Shown: positions 10,099-18,415 of the stretch, one piece after another
Layout: the number at the start of each line of letters is the position of its first letter
How positions within the stretch are numbered: the first letter of the stretch is position 1
DNA from: Duganella rivi
GTDB lineage: Bacteria; Pseudomonadota; Gammaproteobacteria; Burkholderiales; Burkholderiaceae_D
Length of the DNA stretch: 64,000 nt
Reading direction: 5' to 3'
Assembly: GCF_009857435.1 (NCBI RefSeq)
Contig: NZ_WWCK01000006.1
Coordinates: 517,029 to 581,028 of the forward strand
Notes under the pieces: model-generated
What the model saw: the letters and a program-made list of their open reading frames with translations, nothing else
Told to the model about the DNA's origin: nothing
Database searches by the model: none
Program-made: the position numbers and the translations under genes

Positions 10099-12756
10099 TC
10101 ATTTGTCATAACAGTCACTTTTGGCGAGCATTTCTTTGAGCTTTTCACTTCCTGACGCCGTAGGGTACTGAAGCTTGGTTGCTAAGAGCAGCTCGTTGGG
10201 ATATTTGAAGCTACCCTGTGTATAGGCATTGCCTTGCCCATAGGCCAATCTCCATAATTGAGTAGCTGAGCGCGGTGAGAGGGACCAGCCGAGAGCTGGG
10301 GCACGCTCAAGACGTGCCATTTCGTCTTCAGGTGGCGATAGCTCCCGCAACGCGTCCATCGCTGTGTCTTGGTGTAAGCGACTATCTGACTCCGGTAGAC
10401 GAGGGTTAAGTGACCTTGTTCCCATTGACCAATGAATAACATGGCAGTCTTGCAGATTGCGTCCAAGTTCATTGAGAGCGATCGCTGTACGCCCTTCGCG
10501 AACTCCAATGATTGAGCGGAGTGGGACAGCAAGCTGTACCAGCCAACTGGAAGCCGCATAGTCCGGTACCGTTTTACTGACGCTTCCCTCTTCTGGATCG
10601 GAGCTGATCAGCACAACGAATAGGCGGGAAGCAGGGATTTTATTTTTTTCCAACGCACTGATTATGTCGAGTAGTGTTTGACTTCCCGAATTGTCGAAAT
10701 ATCCGCCATCAACGATGGATCGCTCGCTTGCTGCCATTTCATGCGACCAAGGGTTCCAATGAAATGCATTACGCGCCCTTGGCGGACTCACAAGAGGAAA
10801 CCGGGCACTGTCGGTTGCGTTCGTAAATAGGCCTGCGCGTTGGGCACACCAGCCATCCCGTGGACATAGCAAAGGGGAGCTGAGCAATACTCGGTGTCCG
10901 TCTTGGACGCTAGTGGCGTTCGAGATCAGAAATGGCTGCGCGTCGTCTTCTATCAGCTCTTGACCTAATAAAGCGCCACCATTTCCAGCTTTGCCGTGCG
11001 ATTTCAACAGCTTCGTGTAAGCTGCTATCCAACTCATTTGCAACGGCCCAGCTCTGGTCGAAAAATCGTTCCATTCCGCAGAGTTATTTGGCCGCGAAGT
11101 GTTAGAAGTACCGTTAAGTAGATCGTGACCTACTGCACGCAGGACAACTGGGCTGAGGTGATCTTCAGTGGCTGCCGCAACTAATCCGAGCGCCAGCGGA
11201 TAACCACGGGAATCCGGCGAATTTAATCGGCAATGCTCACGCTGGGCAGGATCCGCCAGGTCGTGCCTGCTTGCTGCGTATAGAGCGCTGCCGATTGCTC
11301 CTCCTGACACGCTGCTGATCGCAAAAATATGATCGCCGAAAGCACCGCAGGTAGCGGCATCGACGGCTGCTAGTACAGAAGCGGTGTGAGCCGCAGCGCG
11401 GCTCCCACCGCCTGCAGCAGCGACAAGGATTATGGGTGTATCGTCGCCTCGTCCCGGAAAACGGGACCACCGTTGATAGCGATCCCAAATGCGCATTTCC
11501 ATGGGGCAGACCGCGTTAGCATCCGAGCAGTCACCAAAGTGGAATCCGCGTTCCGCGGTAGTTATTGGAGCAGGCGGTATGCCTTGCACGTATAAGCCCA
11601 GTCCGGCCGCCGCTACACAACAAATACAGACGGCGCGCCCAAGCAGAGCGCTTGCCAACTCATATACATTGCCGGCCGTCGCCAAGACCAGAACTAGCGC
11701 CGCTGGGGTGATAACCCATGCAGCTAATGTCTGCGGTGTGTGAATGTCATTTGTAACTGCGAAGAGGCCGCAAGTCGCAATAATCCCAACGCAGGTCACG
11801 GTGACTGTCGCGGCCGAAAACCCGGTGAGCTTACGACGAATGCCACGCCGATAGACCGCAAGAAATTCTCTATTCTCACCTTCTAGCTGTCTCCCTTTGA
11901 ATACTGGCCAATTCCACGGCATCCACAGCAGAAGACAAGGAAAGAAAAACGCGAAGGGCAGCATGAATGCTCGTGATGCAGGCGCAACGCTTAAGCTGAC
12001 CACCATAATCCTCAAAATGATCCACGTAACCGCTAAGATCATTAATAACGCCGCCAGTAACATGCGCCCGTTGCGCCAGCCTGCAGAACGGATTGCTCCA
12101 AATATGGTGATGAAGACCACTACGTATCCAAGTATCCAATTCCAGTGGTGGAGCTGCGAGTTGAATGGCCCAACGATAGCGAGCGTTACTGCTGCAAAGA
12201 CTGCCCACCCCGCACTTATCCGGACCACTCTATTTGACCGGCGGGTAATGGCCTTCATGAGTACTATCAAAGTAAAGAGGCCAAGTAATGCGACGAAAAC
12301 CGATTCGCTACGTCCTTGCCCAGCGCCGTGGAGCAGCCGATAAGACAGCATGAAAAGTGGCACACTACCGAGCAGCGTTGCGACCAAATGAATGTGATCT
12401 GCGGATAGGACATGCCGCAAACCCCATTTCGTGAGGGCTCGCGTAGTGCTTGTGCGCACAGCGAAACCGTACCAAAGCACGCTTAACGTAAGTACCAACA
12501 TTTGAGCAATAGTGGCCTGAAACCCCATTCGATGACCACAAGCGCTTGCGAAGGAGCCGCACAAAAACAGAAGGTCTTCAAAATACTCTTCGATTTGATC
12601 CATGCTCCAGGCAGCCTCGAGCAAGAGTAAGGCAGTAATTGGGCGTCGCAAACACCAAATAAAGTTGCAGGCTAGACGAAGTGCTTCCATCGTCTTCTGC
12701 CCTCGTTTCAACAGCTCGTTTTCGATCTCTCGGAGAGCGTTTCGATCATTTAGCAT
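10099..12756 (-). CDS. Patatin-like phospholipase with a large N-terminal membrane domain
   Basis: An 885-residue protein. Roughly residues 50-410 hold about ten hydrophobic segments. The C-terminal half carries a patatin-type serine hydrolase: the glycine-rich oxyanion loop AAAGGGSRAA, the nucleophile elbow ISSVSGGAIGSALY (G-x-S-x-G-like, Ser in SVSGG), and the catalytic Asp in IVDGGYFDNSG. Such enzymes cleave acyl esters of phospholipids at the membrane. The second ATG (12756) is preferred because AAGG lies 8 nt before it. The gene is island cargo, divergent from the unknown gene at 12897. Patatin-like lipases act as effectors in some anti-phage systems; here a defence role is only inferred from the setting. 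Confidence 0.85.
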   Translation of the reverse strand: MLNDRNALREIENELLKRGQKTMEALRLACNFIWCLRRPITALLLLEAAWSMDQIEEYFEDLLFLCGSFASACGHRMGFQATIAQMLVLTLSVLWYGFAVRTSTTRALTKWGLRHVLSADHIHLVATLLGSVPLFMLSYRLLHGAGQGRSESVFVALLGLFTLIVLMKAITRRSNRVVRISAGWAVFAAVTLAIVGPFNSQLHHWNWILGYVVVFITIFGAIRSAGWRNGRMLLAALLMILAVTWIILRIMVVSLSVAPASRAFMLPFAFFFPCLLLWMPWNWPVFKGRQLEGENREFLAVYRRGIRRKLTGFSAATVTVTCVGIIATCGLFAVTNDIHTPQTLAAWVITPAALVLVLATAGNVYELASALLGRAVCICCVAAAGLGLYVQGIPPAPITTAERGFHFGDCSDANAVCPMEMRIWDRYQRWSRFPGRGDDTPIILVAAAGGGSRAAAHTASVLAAVDAATCGAFGDHIFAISSVSGGAIGSALYAASRHDLADPAQREHCRLNSPDSRGYPLALGLVAAATEDHLSPVVLRAVGHDLLNGTSNTSRPNNSAEWNDFSTRAGPLQMSWIAAYTKLLKSHGKAGNGGALLGQELIEDDAQPFLISNATSVQDGHRVLLSSPLLCPRDGWCAQRAGLFTNATDSARFPLVSPPRARNAFHWNPWSHEMAASERSIVDGGYFDNSGSQTLLDIISALEKNKIPASRLFVVLISSDPEEGSVSKTVPDYAASSWLVQLAVPLRSIIGVREGRTAIALNELGRNLQDCHVIHWSMGTRSLNPRLPESDSRLHQDTAMDALRELSPPEDEMARLERAPALGWSLSPRSATQLWRLAYGQGNAYTQGSFKYPNELLLATKLQYPTASGSEKLKEMLAKSDCYDK

Positions 12757-12774
12757 ATACATAACCTTAAAAAT

Positions 12775-12790
12775 ATTTCCATATGGAAAT
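12775..12790. promoter_or_regulatory. 16-bp palindrome between divergent island genes
   Basis: ATTTCCATATGGAAAT is a perfect palindrome located 19 bp before the patatin-like start and about 107 bp before the start chosen for the plus-strand gene. Its position between divergent genes fits an operator for a dimeric regulator, but no regulator gene is obvious in the island. Confidence 0.4.
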
Positions 12791-12896
12791 TTCGCATGAT
12801 GAAGGTTATTTGTCTATGTCAGACATCGAAAATTGTATTTTTGGTTATGTGCTGCTCAAATTAAAGGATAATTGCCTCTCCAACTTGGGAGGATCT

Positions 12897-13496
12897 ATGC
12901 CGAATCTTTCTCTTAGCGACCTGATCGACGTCGTGTCCAAGTCAGGGACGCCCAAAGCAACGAAGGTTCGCCAGATTAAGAACCGTCCTGCATATCAGCC
13001 TGCCATAGATTTTTATAAGCCCCTGCGAGACGCCTTCGTCAAGATCCACACAGAAGGTGCGGATCGCTCCTCGCTGGACGGCATCGTGCCCAAGTTGACT
13101 GACGTAAAGAAAATCACCAGTTATCCTGAGCTTGTGGAAGGCTATAAGAAATGGTGGGGTAAGAAGAAGATTGGCTGGTTTGTTCCGCCGCGCGGGACAT
13201 ATAGCCATGCGGGGATAGACATAAGCGTTAACCCAGAATTAGGCTTGGTGATTGATGGTGCGAGAGTTGTAATCAAGCTATACATGAAAGCCGACCCGAT
13301 ATCACAGTACCGGGTTGACCTGATCCCGCTCCTCTTAGAATTGGTGTTGCGCGACAAGTGCCAAGCAGGAGACGCCGTAGGACTGTTGGATGCCCGAAAG
13401 GGCAAGCTGCATTATTTGACTGTCAATCCGGGCACGTCGAAGCCGATTTTAGACGCTGAACTAGCATACGTCGCAGCTTTGTGGCCACATGTATGA
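12897..13496 (+). CDS. Island protein of unknown function (199 aa)
   Basis: A soluble protein of 199 residues that begins MPNLSLSDLIDVVSKSGTPK and contains RQIKNRPAYQPAIDFYKPLR, KKWWGKKKIGWFVPPRGTY and a beta-rich C-terminal part (LGLVIDGARVVIKLYMK). I cannot name the family. The start at 12897 follows a good ribosome binding site (GGGAGG, 5 nt before the ATG); the frame is open 38 codons further, but those have no such site. It is the last cargo gene before the far end of the island and divergent from the patatin-like gene, which may mean the two work together. Confidence 0.7.
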   Translation: MPNLSLSDLIDVVSKSGTPKATKVRQIKNRPAYQPAIDFYKPLRDAFVKIHTEGADRSSLDGIVPKLTDVKKITSYPELVEGYKKWWGKKKIGWFVPPRGTYSHAGIDISVNPELGLVIDGARVVIKLYMKADPISQYRVDLIPLLLELVLRDKCQAGDAVGLLDARKGKLHYLTVNPGTSKPILDAELAYVAALWPHV

Positions 13497-13642
13497 CTGT
13501 TTCAGAGTAAGGCCGCTTGTTGGCCTTCGACTCCAAACTGAAGCCGCTTGGCCTCTATACGGCTCACCAAAGAGCCCCCCGTAGGTCAAATAGATTTACG
13601 ACGAACAACGCATGTACCTTTCAGCAAGCATCCCGACGACGG

Positions 13643-13781
13643 CTCGACCAACTATATTTCTACACTACCTTTTTGTTCATGCAAATTTGCCGACCCCGAC
13701 CAACTCTGCCTGAAGCAGCTACCTTAGTAAAATTAAGCACTTAACGTTAGGCAGCCCGACCAACTTTATTTGCTCTCATCA
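13643..13781. repeat. Three spaced repeats, putative TnsB sites of the glmS-distal end
   Basis: Related sites CTCGACCAACTATATTT (13643-13659), CCCGACCAACTCTGCC (13695-13710) and CCCGACCAACTTTATTT (13755-13771) share CGACCAACT. Read inward from the island end at 13781, their AGTTGG cores begin at about positions 17, 77 and 129. As recalled, the left end of Tn7 has three sites with cores at about 17, 81 and 137, containing AATAGTTGG. Outside the end, only 2 bp separate it from the stop codon of the next chromosomal gene. The region 13497-13642 shows no gene. Confidence 0.6.
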
Positions 13782-13783
13782 GC

Positions 13784-14086
13784 TCACCCAAGCCGATGCC
13801 GGCACGTTTGAATAGTCCAGTCCACGGTGGACTGGTCGATGGCCGCGTGCACGGGCGAGCCGGACAGCTCGGTCATGATGCCGGCGGCCGCGCGCTTGCC
13901 ATCGCGCGCCGACTTCCACAGCAGCATATCGATGACCCAGCCATCGCTGCCTTCACAGATGCGCCGCAAGATGAAGCCCGGCTGCTTTTGCAGCCATGCA
14001 TCAACATCGGCGTTCGCTGCGATGAAGTCCTTGATCGTCATGCCCTTCACCAGCTGAAAGGTGGTGATTTCCATTGCTTCATTCAT
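13784..14086 (-). CDS. Antibiotic biosynthesis monooxygenase-like small protein
   Basis: A 100-residue protein that looks like the dimeric alpha/beta-barrel monooxygenase family (ABM): EITTFQLVKGMTIKDFIAAN, then a conserved aromatic pattern in PGFILRRICEGSDGWVIDML. Members oxidise or bind small aromatic substrates without a metal; some act as isomerases or heme-degrading enzymes. The start at 14086 has GGAGAGC upstream. It lies 25 bp after the SDR gene on the same strand, so the two form an operon. Its stop codon lies 2 bp from the proposed end of the Tn7-like island. Confidence 0.65.
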   Translation of the reverse strand: MNEAMEITTFQLVKGMTIKDFIAANADVDAWLQKQPGFILRRICEGSDGWVIDMLLWKSARDGKRAAAGIMTELSGSPVHAAIDQSTVDWTIQTCRHRLG

Positions 14087-14111
14087 GATGCTCTCCTTCG
14101 TGAATAGACAA

Positions 14112-14864
14112 TTAGATGACGTAGCCGCCGGACACTTCGATGTCTTGCGCGTTGACCCAGCCGCTGTCGTAAGTGAGCAGCGAGGTGATGGCACGGGCGA
14201 CTTCCTCCGGCTCGCCGACGCGGCCCAGAGCCGTTTGCGATGACAGCAGCGCTTCGAATTCGTCATTGAGGCCACCGCCCAGCTCGGTGCGGATCGGGCC
14301 CGGTGACACCGAGTTGACGCGGATGCCTTGTTCACCGAACTCCTTGGCCATGTAGCGCGTGAGCACTTGCAGGCCGCCCTTGAACGAGGCGTAGGGCGCC
14401 ACGCCGGCGGTGGCGACGCGGGTGGTGGCACTGGTGAGATTCACGATGCTGGCGCCTTTGCGCATCAGCGGCAGCAGCGCCTGCGTCAGGAAGAATGGAC
14501 CTTTGAGATGCACGTTGAAGAGGCCATCGAACTGCTCCTCGGTGACGGCGGTGATGGGCTGGAACAAGCCGTATCCCGCATTGTTCACCAGACCCGCCAG
14601 ATGCGTGGTGCTCCAGGTGGACGCCAGCGCTTTTTCGACATCTACGCGGAAAGCGGCAAAGCTGGCAGCGACGGCGACGTCCAGTTGCAGTGCGACTGCC
14701 TTGCCGCCGCGTGCTTTGATCTCGCGCACCACGGCATGTGCTGCCTCCGGGTTGGCGTTGTAGGTGAGGATAACGCCGAGGCCGCGACGGGCCGCTTCCA
14801 AGGCCGTTTTGGCGCCAATGCCGCGGCTGCCGCCGGTGATCACGATGACTTTGCTGTGGTTCAT
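14112..14864 (-). CDS. SDR-family NAD(P)-dependent oxidoreductase
   Basis: A classical short-chain dehydrogenase of 250 residues. The cofactor loop is TGGSRGIG near the N-terminus, NNAG stabilises the core, and the catalytic set is Ser in NLTSAT with the Tyr and Lys of YASFK. The Arg after the ARRGLGVIL beta strand region leaves NADH/NADPH preference open. The C-terminus has the usual VSPGPIRTELG loop and SGWVNAQDIEVSGG. It is divergent from an AraC-type regulator 139 bp away, which most likely controls it together with the ABM-like gene. Confidence 0.93.
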   Translation of the reverse strand: MNHSKVIVITGGSRGIGAKTALEAARRGLGVILTYNANPEAAHAVVREIKARGGKAVALQLDVAVAASFAAFRVDVEKALASTWSTTHLAGLVNNAGYGLFQPITAVTEEQFDGLFNVHLKGPFFLTQALLPLMRKGASIVNLTSATTRVATAGVAPYASFKGGLQVLTRYMAKEFGEQGIRVNSVSPGPIRTELGGGLNDEFEALLSSQTALGRVGEPEEVARAITSLLTYDSGWVNAQDIEVSGGYVI

Positions 14865-15003
14865 TTCAGGCTCCTAAAGTTCAGTGGTTGGGATGACTCA
14901 ACTATAGGGACGCTGCCGTTTTCAGTCGCAGCGGTTCCTGTTCGATTCTTGCCTATTCCTGGCTATGCTTGTTCGGGCTATGGGAATGGGTTAGAGTGCC
15001 TCG

Positions 15004-15906
15004 ATGCAACAGCAACTGAACGAACTCCGGGCCTTGGCTAGCCGTGCGCAGAACCGTCCGACCGAGACGGGGATTCCGCGTGTATTCATGGTTCAGGGCA
15101 GCATTCCAGAGCACGAGTTAGCCGCTGTGTACGATCCGATGGTCAACCTCATCCTGCAGGGCGGAAAAACGCTGACGGTGGGCGATCAGGCGCTGGACTA
15201 TGATCCCGCCACGTATTTTGTGATGTCGGTGGATTTGCCGGCCGCCGGGACGGTGAGGCCGGCTGCAGATGGTTCGCCGTATTTGGCGGTCGCACTGACG
15301 CTGAATGCTGCCGTGCTGGCAGATTTCTTTTCGGTGTTGCCTGATCCTGCTACGCAGGCCACGGCCGAACAAGGTTTCTCAGTTGCGCCGGTGACGCCCG
15401 AGCTACTGGACGCCTGGGTACGCATGCTGCGGCTGATGGATCAGCCTGCTGATATTCCAGCGCTGGCGCCAGCCTTTGAGCGCGAGATCCTGTACCGCGT
15501 GTTGCAGGGGCCGATGGGATGGATGCTGCGCGATATTGCAACGCCTGATACGGCGCTCGCCCGCGTCAATAAAGTCATTCAGCGTATTCGCCGCGAATTT
15601 GCCCAGCCGCTGGCGGTGGAAGACTTGGCCGAAGAAGCCGCGATGAGCGCGTCAGCCTTTCACCGGCACTTCAAAGCAATCACCTCACTGAGCCCGTTGC
15701 AGTATCAGAAGCAGCTGCGCTTACTGCAGGCGCGCAAGCTGCTGGTGACTGCCGGGCAGAACGTCACCGCAGTGGCATACGAGGTGGGCTATGAAAGCCC
15801 GACCCAGTTCAGCCGGGAGTATGGCCGTGCGTTTGGACTCTCTCCGGCCAAGGACGCCTTGCGGCTCGCGGCCGCCATCAAGATGCGCTTAATTATTCAG
15901 GAATAG
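15004..15906 (+). CDS. AraC-family regulator with N-terminal AraC_N domain
   Basis: A 300-residue regulator. Residues about 20-165 form the AraC_N cupin-like ligand domain (YDPMVNLILQGGKTLTVGDQ), and residues about 195-290 the two helix-turn-helix motifs of AraC proteins (MSASAFHRHFKAITSLSPLQ; AYEVGYESPTQFSREYGRAF). This subfamily usually sits divergent from the oxidoreductase it controls, as here with the SDR gene. Its 3' end overlaps the convergent MFS gene by 14 bp. Confidence 0.92.
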   Translation: MQQQLNELRALASRAQNRPTETGIPRVFMVQGSIPEHELAAVYDPMVNLILQGGKTLTVGDQALDYDPATYFVMSVDLPAAGTVRPAADGSPYLAVALTLNAAVLADFFSVLPDPATQATAEQGFSVAPVTPELLDAWVRMLRLMDQPADIPALAPAFEREILYRVLQGPMGWMLRDIATPDTALARVNKVIQRIRREFAQPLAVEDLAEEAAMSASAFHRHFKAITSLSPLQYQKQLRLLQARKLLVTAGQNVTAVAYEVGYESPTQFSREYGRAFGLSPAKDALRLAAAIKMRLIIQE

Positions 15907-17173
15907 GTCGCGTCACGAGGAAGTGATACGCCAGCGCACCGGCGAAGGCGATACCAGCGCCGGTCAGCAGGGCCGGCACGAACGACCAGCCTTGGGCGAT
16001 GTAGCCGGTCAGAATCGGCGCCAGCGCGCCGCCGAGGAAGCCGCCGAAGTTTTGGATCGCGCCCAGCGAGGCGATGCGGCTGGCTGGGGCCGCTACCGTC
16101 GCCAGCGACCACGCGCAGGCCGAGGCCGCGTTGGCCAAGAAAATCACCATGGCAATGCAGGCCACGGCCAGCACATTGCTCTCCACCAGCGCCGCCGGAA
16201 TGGTGAACGCCACCATGCCCAGCGTGGTCAGCACCACGGCGTTGCGGCGGCCGGCAATCGGCGAGTCCGAACGGCGGACGATGCGGTCGGAAGCCCAGCC
16301 CGCCACCAGCGCGCCGGCAAAGCCGCACAGGAAGGGAATTGCCGCCGCCACACCGGCGTAGGCCAGATCCATGTGGCGCTCGGCACGCAGATAGCCGGGC
16401 AGCCACGTAAGGTAGACCCAATTCAAATACACCGAGCCGAAGAAGCCTAGCATCATGCCCCACGTGGTGCGATGGCGGAACAAGGCGCACCATGCGGCAA
16501 AGCTGGTTTGCGGCGCGGCCGCGCCGGCCTCTCCCACTTCGAGATAGGCGCGTTCGTCGGCGCTCATTTGTTCGCGCGCCGGATCGCGGTACACCGATAT
16601 CCACACCAGCGCCGCCACAATGCCCAGTGCGCCCGTCACGAAGAAGGCCCAGTGCCAGCTAGTGGCCAGAATCAGCGGCGGCAGGCACAGCGGCGCCAGC
16701 GCCATGCCCAATGGCGAGGCCGAGTTGAAAATGCCGGTCGGCGTACCGCGTGCGCGCGGCGGGAACCAGTTGCTTACTGCTCGTGCCGCCGATGGGAAGT
16801 GCGGCGCTTCGCCGATCCCCAGCGCAATACGCGCCAGCACGAAATAGCCGAAGGTCGACGCCAGTCCACCGGCAGCCTGTGCCAGCGACCACACCACCAG
16901 CCCGGCGCCAAGCAGCCAGCGCGGCCCGATCTTGTCGACCAGCGCGCCCACCGGCAACTGGCACAGCGCGTAACTCCACGAAAACGCCGACAGCAGCAAG
17001 CCCATTTCGCCCAGCGACAAGCCGAGATCAGCGCGGATGAATTCATTCGCCACCGCCAAGGTAGCGCGGTCGAGGTAGTTGATGACGCCGCACACCACCA
17101 GCAGCACCAGCGTCAAAACTTGGCGGCGGCGAATCGAGGAAGGTGGGGCGAGTTGAGCAGGAAGAGAGTACAT
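15893..17173 (-). CDS. MFS transporter of the anion:cation symporter (ACS) type
   Basis: A 426-residue inner-membrane protein with 12 hydrophobic segments. The early motif NYLDRATLAVAN and the loop GALVDKIGPRWLLGAG between helices 2 and 3 are typical of ACS transporters for organic acids such as hexuronates, glucarate or phthalate-type acids. The helix 4 signature RIALGIGEAPHFPSAARAVS supports this. The substrate cannot be named. It stands alone on its strand; the next gene upstream ends in the convergent direction only after a short gap. Confidence 0.9.
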   Translation of the reverse strand: MYSLPAQLAPPSSIRRRQVLTLVLLVVCGVINYLDRATLAVANEFIRADLGLSLGEMGLLLSAFSWSYALCQLPVGALVDKIGPRWLLGAGLVVWSLAQAAGGLASTFGYFVLARIALGIGEAPHFPSAARAVSNWFPPRARGTPTGIFNSASPLGMALAPLCLPPLILATSWHWAFFVTGALGIVAALVWISVYRDPAREQMSADERAYLEVGEAGAAAPQTSFAAWCALFRHRTTWGMMLGFFGSVYLNWVYLTWLPGYLRAERHMDLAYAGVAAAIPFLCGFAGALVAGWASDRIVRRSDSPIAGRRNAVVLTTLGMVAFTIPAALVESNVLAVACIAMVIFLANAASACAWSLATVAAPASRIASLGAIQNFGGFLGGALAPILTGYIAQGWSFVPALLTGAGIAFAGALAYHFLVTRPIPE

Positions 17174-17238
17174 GCGGCCAGCAGAATAGGGAAAATGCTG
17201 GCGAGTATAAACAAGTCCACCGCGCGGCTGGGAAATTG

Positions 17239-17472
17239 CTAAGGCGCTTGTTGTTGAATCAGCTCACGAAATTTCTCGTTGAAGATTTTTTCGCGCTCTG
17301 CTGCGGTAGCTTGTTTTTTGACGAGAAACTTTATGGCGTGCCTTTGATCGTCTGAAAGCGTATAGGCATTGCTATCGTCCGGGATTTTGAAATGGCGATC
17401 CATGAGCCAAGTGACAACTAACATGAAAGGGGCAATGCCGAGCAAAATCAACAGTTCTTGCAGGTCTTTCAT
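17239..17472 (-). CDS. Small membrane protein (77 aa), unknown
   Basis: A 77-residue protein with one hydrophobic N-terminal helix (about residues 5-24, LLILLGIAPFMLVVTWLM) and a charged C-terminal part (DDQRHAIKFLVKKQATAAEREKIFNEKFRE). The start codon overlaps the stop of the upstream 61-aa gene (ATGA), with AAGGAG 6 nt before it, so translation is coupled. It is the last gene of a run starting with the PiuC-type dioxygenase. Function unknown. Confidence 0.65.
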   Translation of the reverse strand: MKDLQELLILLGIAPFMLVVTWLMDRHFKIPDDSNAYTLSDDQRHAIKFLVKKQATAAEREKIFNEKFRELIQQQAP

Positions 17473-17654
17473 ATATGCTCCTTCCATTCCGTTAAGGTCA
17501 AAGCGGCGCCATAGAGCACGACGCTGATCCAAAGTTTCTGATCCATATTCGCGCCTATCCAATCAGCAGGCCATTTGCCGCCGATACTGAGATAGACCGT
17601 CGCTAACCATAAAAAAGTTCCCAAAAAAAGTATAACCGCGCCTGCTCGCCGCAC
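17469..17654 (-). CDS. Small two-helix membrane protein (61 aa), unknown
   Basis: A 61-residue protein with two predicted transmembrane helices (AVILFLGTFLWLATVYLSIG and LWISVVLYGAALTLTEW). The start is GTG at 17652-17654, with AAGG 4 nt before it, 6 bp after the stop of the PiuC-type gene. Its last codons overlap the next gene by ATGA. The tight packing argues that both small proteins are real and belong to the dioxygenase operon. Confidence 0.6.
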   Translation of the reverse strand: MRRAGAVILFLGTFLWLATVYLSIGGKWPADWIGANMDQKLWISVVLYGAALTLTEWKEHI

Positions 17655-17660
17655 AGTGCC

Positions 17661-18341
17661 TTAGACCTCACTCCACTGCCGCAGCAGGTTGTGGTAGTGG
17701 CCGGTGAGGCCGACCATTTCCGGGCTGTCGCCGAGGCGGGCGCGCAGGCTCTGGATGTTTTGATCGAGTTCCAGCAGCATGCCGCGCCGCATGTCGTCGC
17801 GCACCATGCTTTGCGTCCAGAAGAACGAGCACACGCGTGCTCCGCGCGTCACCGGCTCCACCCGGTGGATGCTGGTCGACGGATATAGGATCAAGTCGCC
17901 AGCCGGCAGTTTGACCTCGTGCTCGCCGTACTGGTCGGTGACGATCAGCTCGCCGCCGTCGTACTCGTCCGGCTCGCTCAGGAACAAGGTCGACGACACA
18001 TCGGTGCGCAGCCACTGGCTGCTGCCGGGAATGCGGCGCATCGAACCGTCCACATGCGCGCCGTAGTGCTCGCCGCCGGCGTAGCAGTTGAACAGCGGCG
18101 GAATGGTGCGCAGCGGCAGCGCGGCGGCAAAGAACAGCGGGTTGCTGGCCAGCGCCTGCAAGATGATCTGGCCCAGCTCCAGGCCCAGCGGCGAAGTCTC
18201 CGGCAACTGGCGGTTCTGCTTGACCTTGGCGCCCTGCATGCCGACCGTGGCGCGGCCGTCCACCCATTGCGATTCATCGAGGCGGCGGCGCATATCGGCC
18301 ACTTGCTCGCGCGTCAGTACGCCGGGAATGTGCAGCATCAT
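17661..18341 (-). CDS. PiuC/YbiX-type Fe(II)/2-oxoglutarate dioxygenase
   Basis: A 226-residue cytosolic enzyme of the PiuC/YbiX family (prolyl 4-hydroxylase fold). The metal ligands are in YGAHVDGSMR (His-x-Asp) and STSIHRVEPVTRGAR (distal His, with the Arg that binds 2-oxoglutarate). The gene follows a TonB-dependent siderophore receptor, as fiu-ybiX does in E. coli, where it is tied to iron limitation; the substrate in vivo is unknown. AGGAGG lies 8 nt before the start. A terminator separates it from the receptor gene, so it is reached by read-through or has its own promoter. Confidence 0.92.
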   Translation of the reverse strand: MMLHIPGVLTREQVADMRRRLDESQWVDGRATVGMQGAKVKQNRQLPETSPLGLELGQIILQALASNPLFFAAALPLRTIPPLFNCYAGGEHYGAHVDGSMRRIPGSSQWLRTDVSSTLFLSEPDEYDGGELIVTDQYGEHEVKLPAGDLILYPSTSIHRVEPVTRGARVCSFFWTQSMVRDDMRRGMLLELDQNIQSLRARLGDSPEMVGLTGHYHNLLRQWSEV

Positions 18342-18357
18342 GATGTAATCCTCCTGA

Positions 18358-18390
18358 AAACAAAAAGCCCCGCCGGTAAGGGCGGGGCCA
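18358..18390 (-). terminator. Terminator after the siderophore receptor gene
   Basis: On the minus strand GCCCCGCC and GGCGGGGC form a perfect 8-bp stem (18367-18374 with 18381-18388), followed by a T-rich run (TTTTTGTTTT). It lies 27 bp past the receptor stop codon and 17 bp before the dioxygenase start. Confidence 0.85.
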
Positions 18391-18415
18391 GCATACCGGA
18401 ATCGGGAACCGGTGC

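Larger units (their letters stand above)
8086..13781. mobile_element. Tn7-like island at the glmS attachment site, transposition genes missing
   Basis: A 5.7-kb segment starts with TGTCGTCAAATAATAAAGTC exactly 25 bp after the glmS stop, the position used by Tn7. Two 20-bp repeats follow at this end, and three spaced relatives lie at the far end, on the opposite strand. Compared from memory with Tn7, the motif AATAAAGTCT falls at positions 12-21 from the near end in both, and AGTTGG falls at 17-22 from the far end if that end is set at 13781 (13778 is the alternative). The interior is visibly AT-richer than its flanks and encodes a patatin-like membrane protein and three unknown proteins. No tnsA-E gene is recognisable, and no exact 5-bp target duplication is seen (CCAGT before; TCAGC or GCTCA after). 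It is best seen as a non-autonomous or decayed Tn7-family element. Confidence 0.65.

Noticed and set aside
8132..13642. tnsABCDE genes
   Set aside because: No DDE transposase, AAA+ ATPase, or TnsD/TnsE-like sequence was seen in any frame; the cargo genes do not show the needed motifs.
13779..13786. 5-bp target duplication of the Tn7-like element
   Set aside because: CCAGT before the near end does not equal TCAGC or GCTCA at the far end, so no duplication can be claimed.
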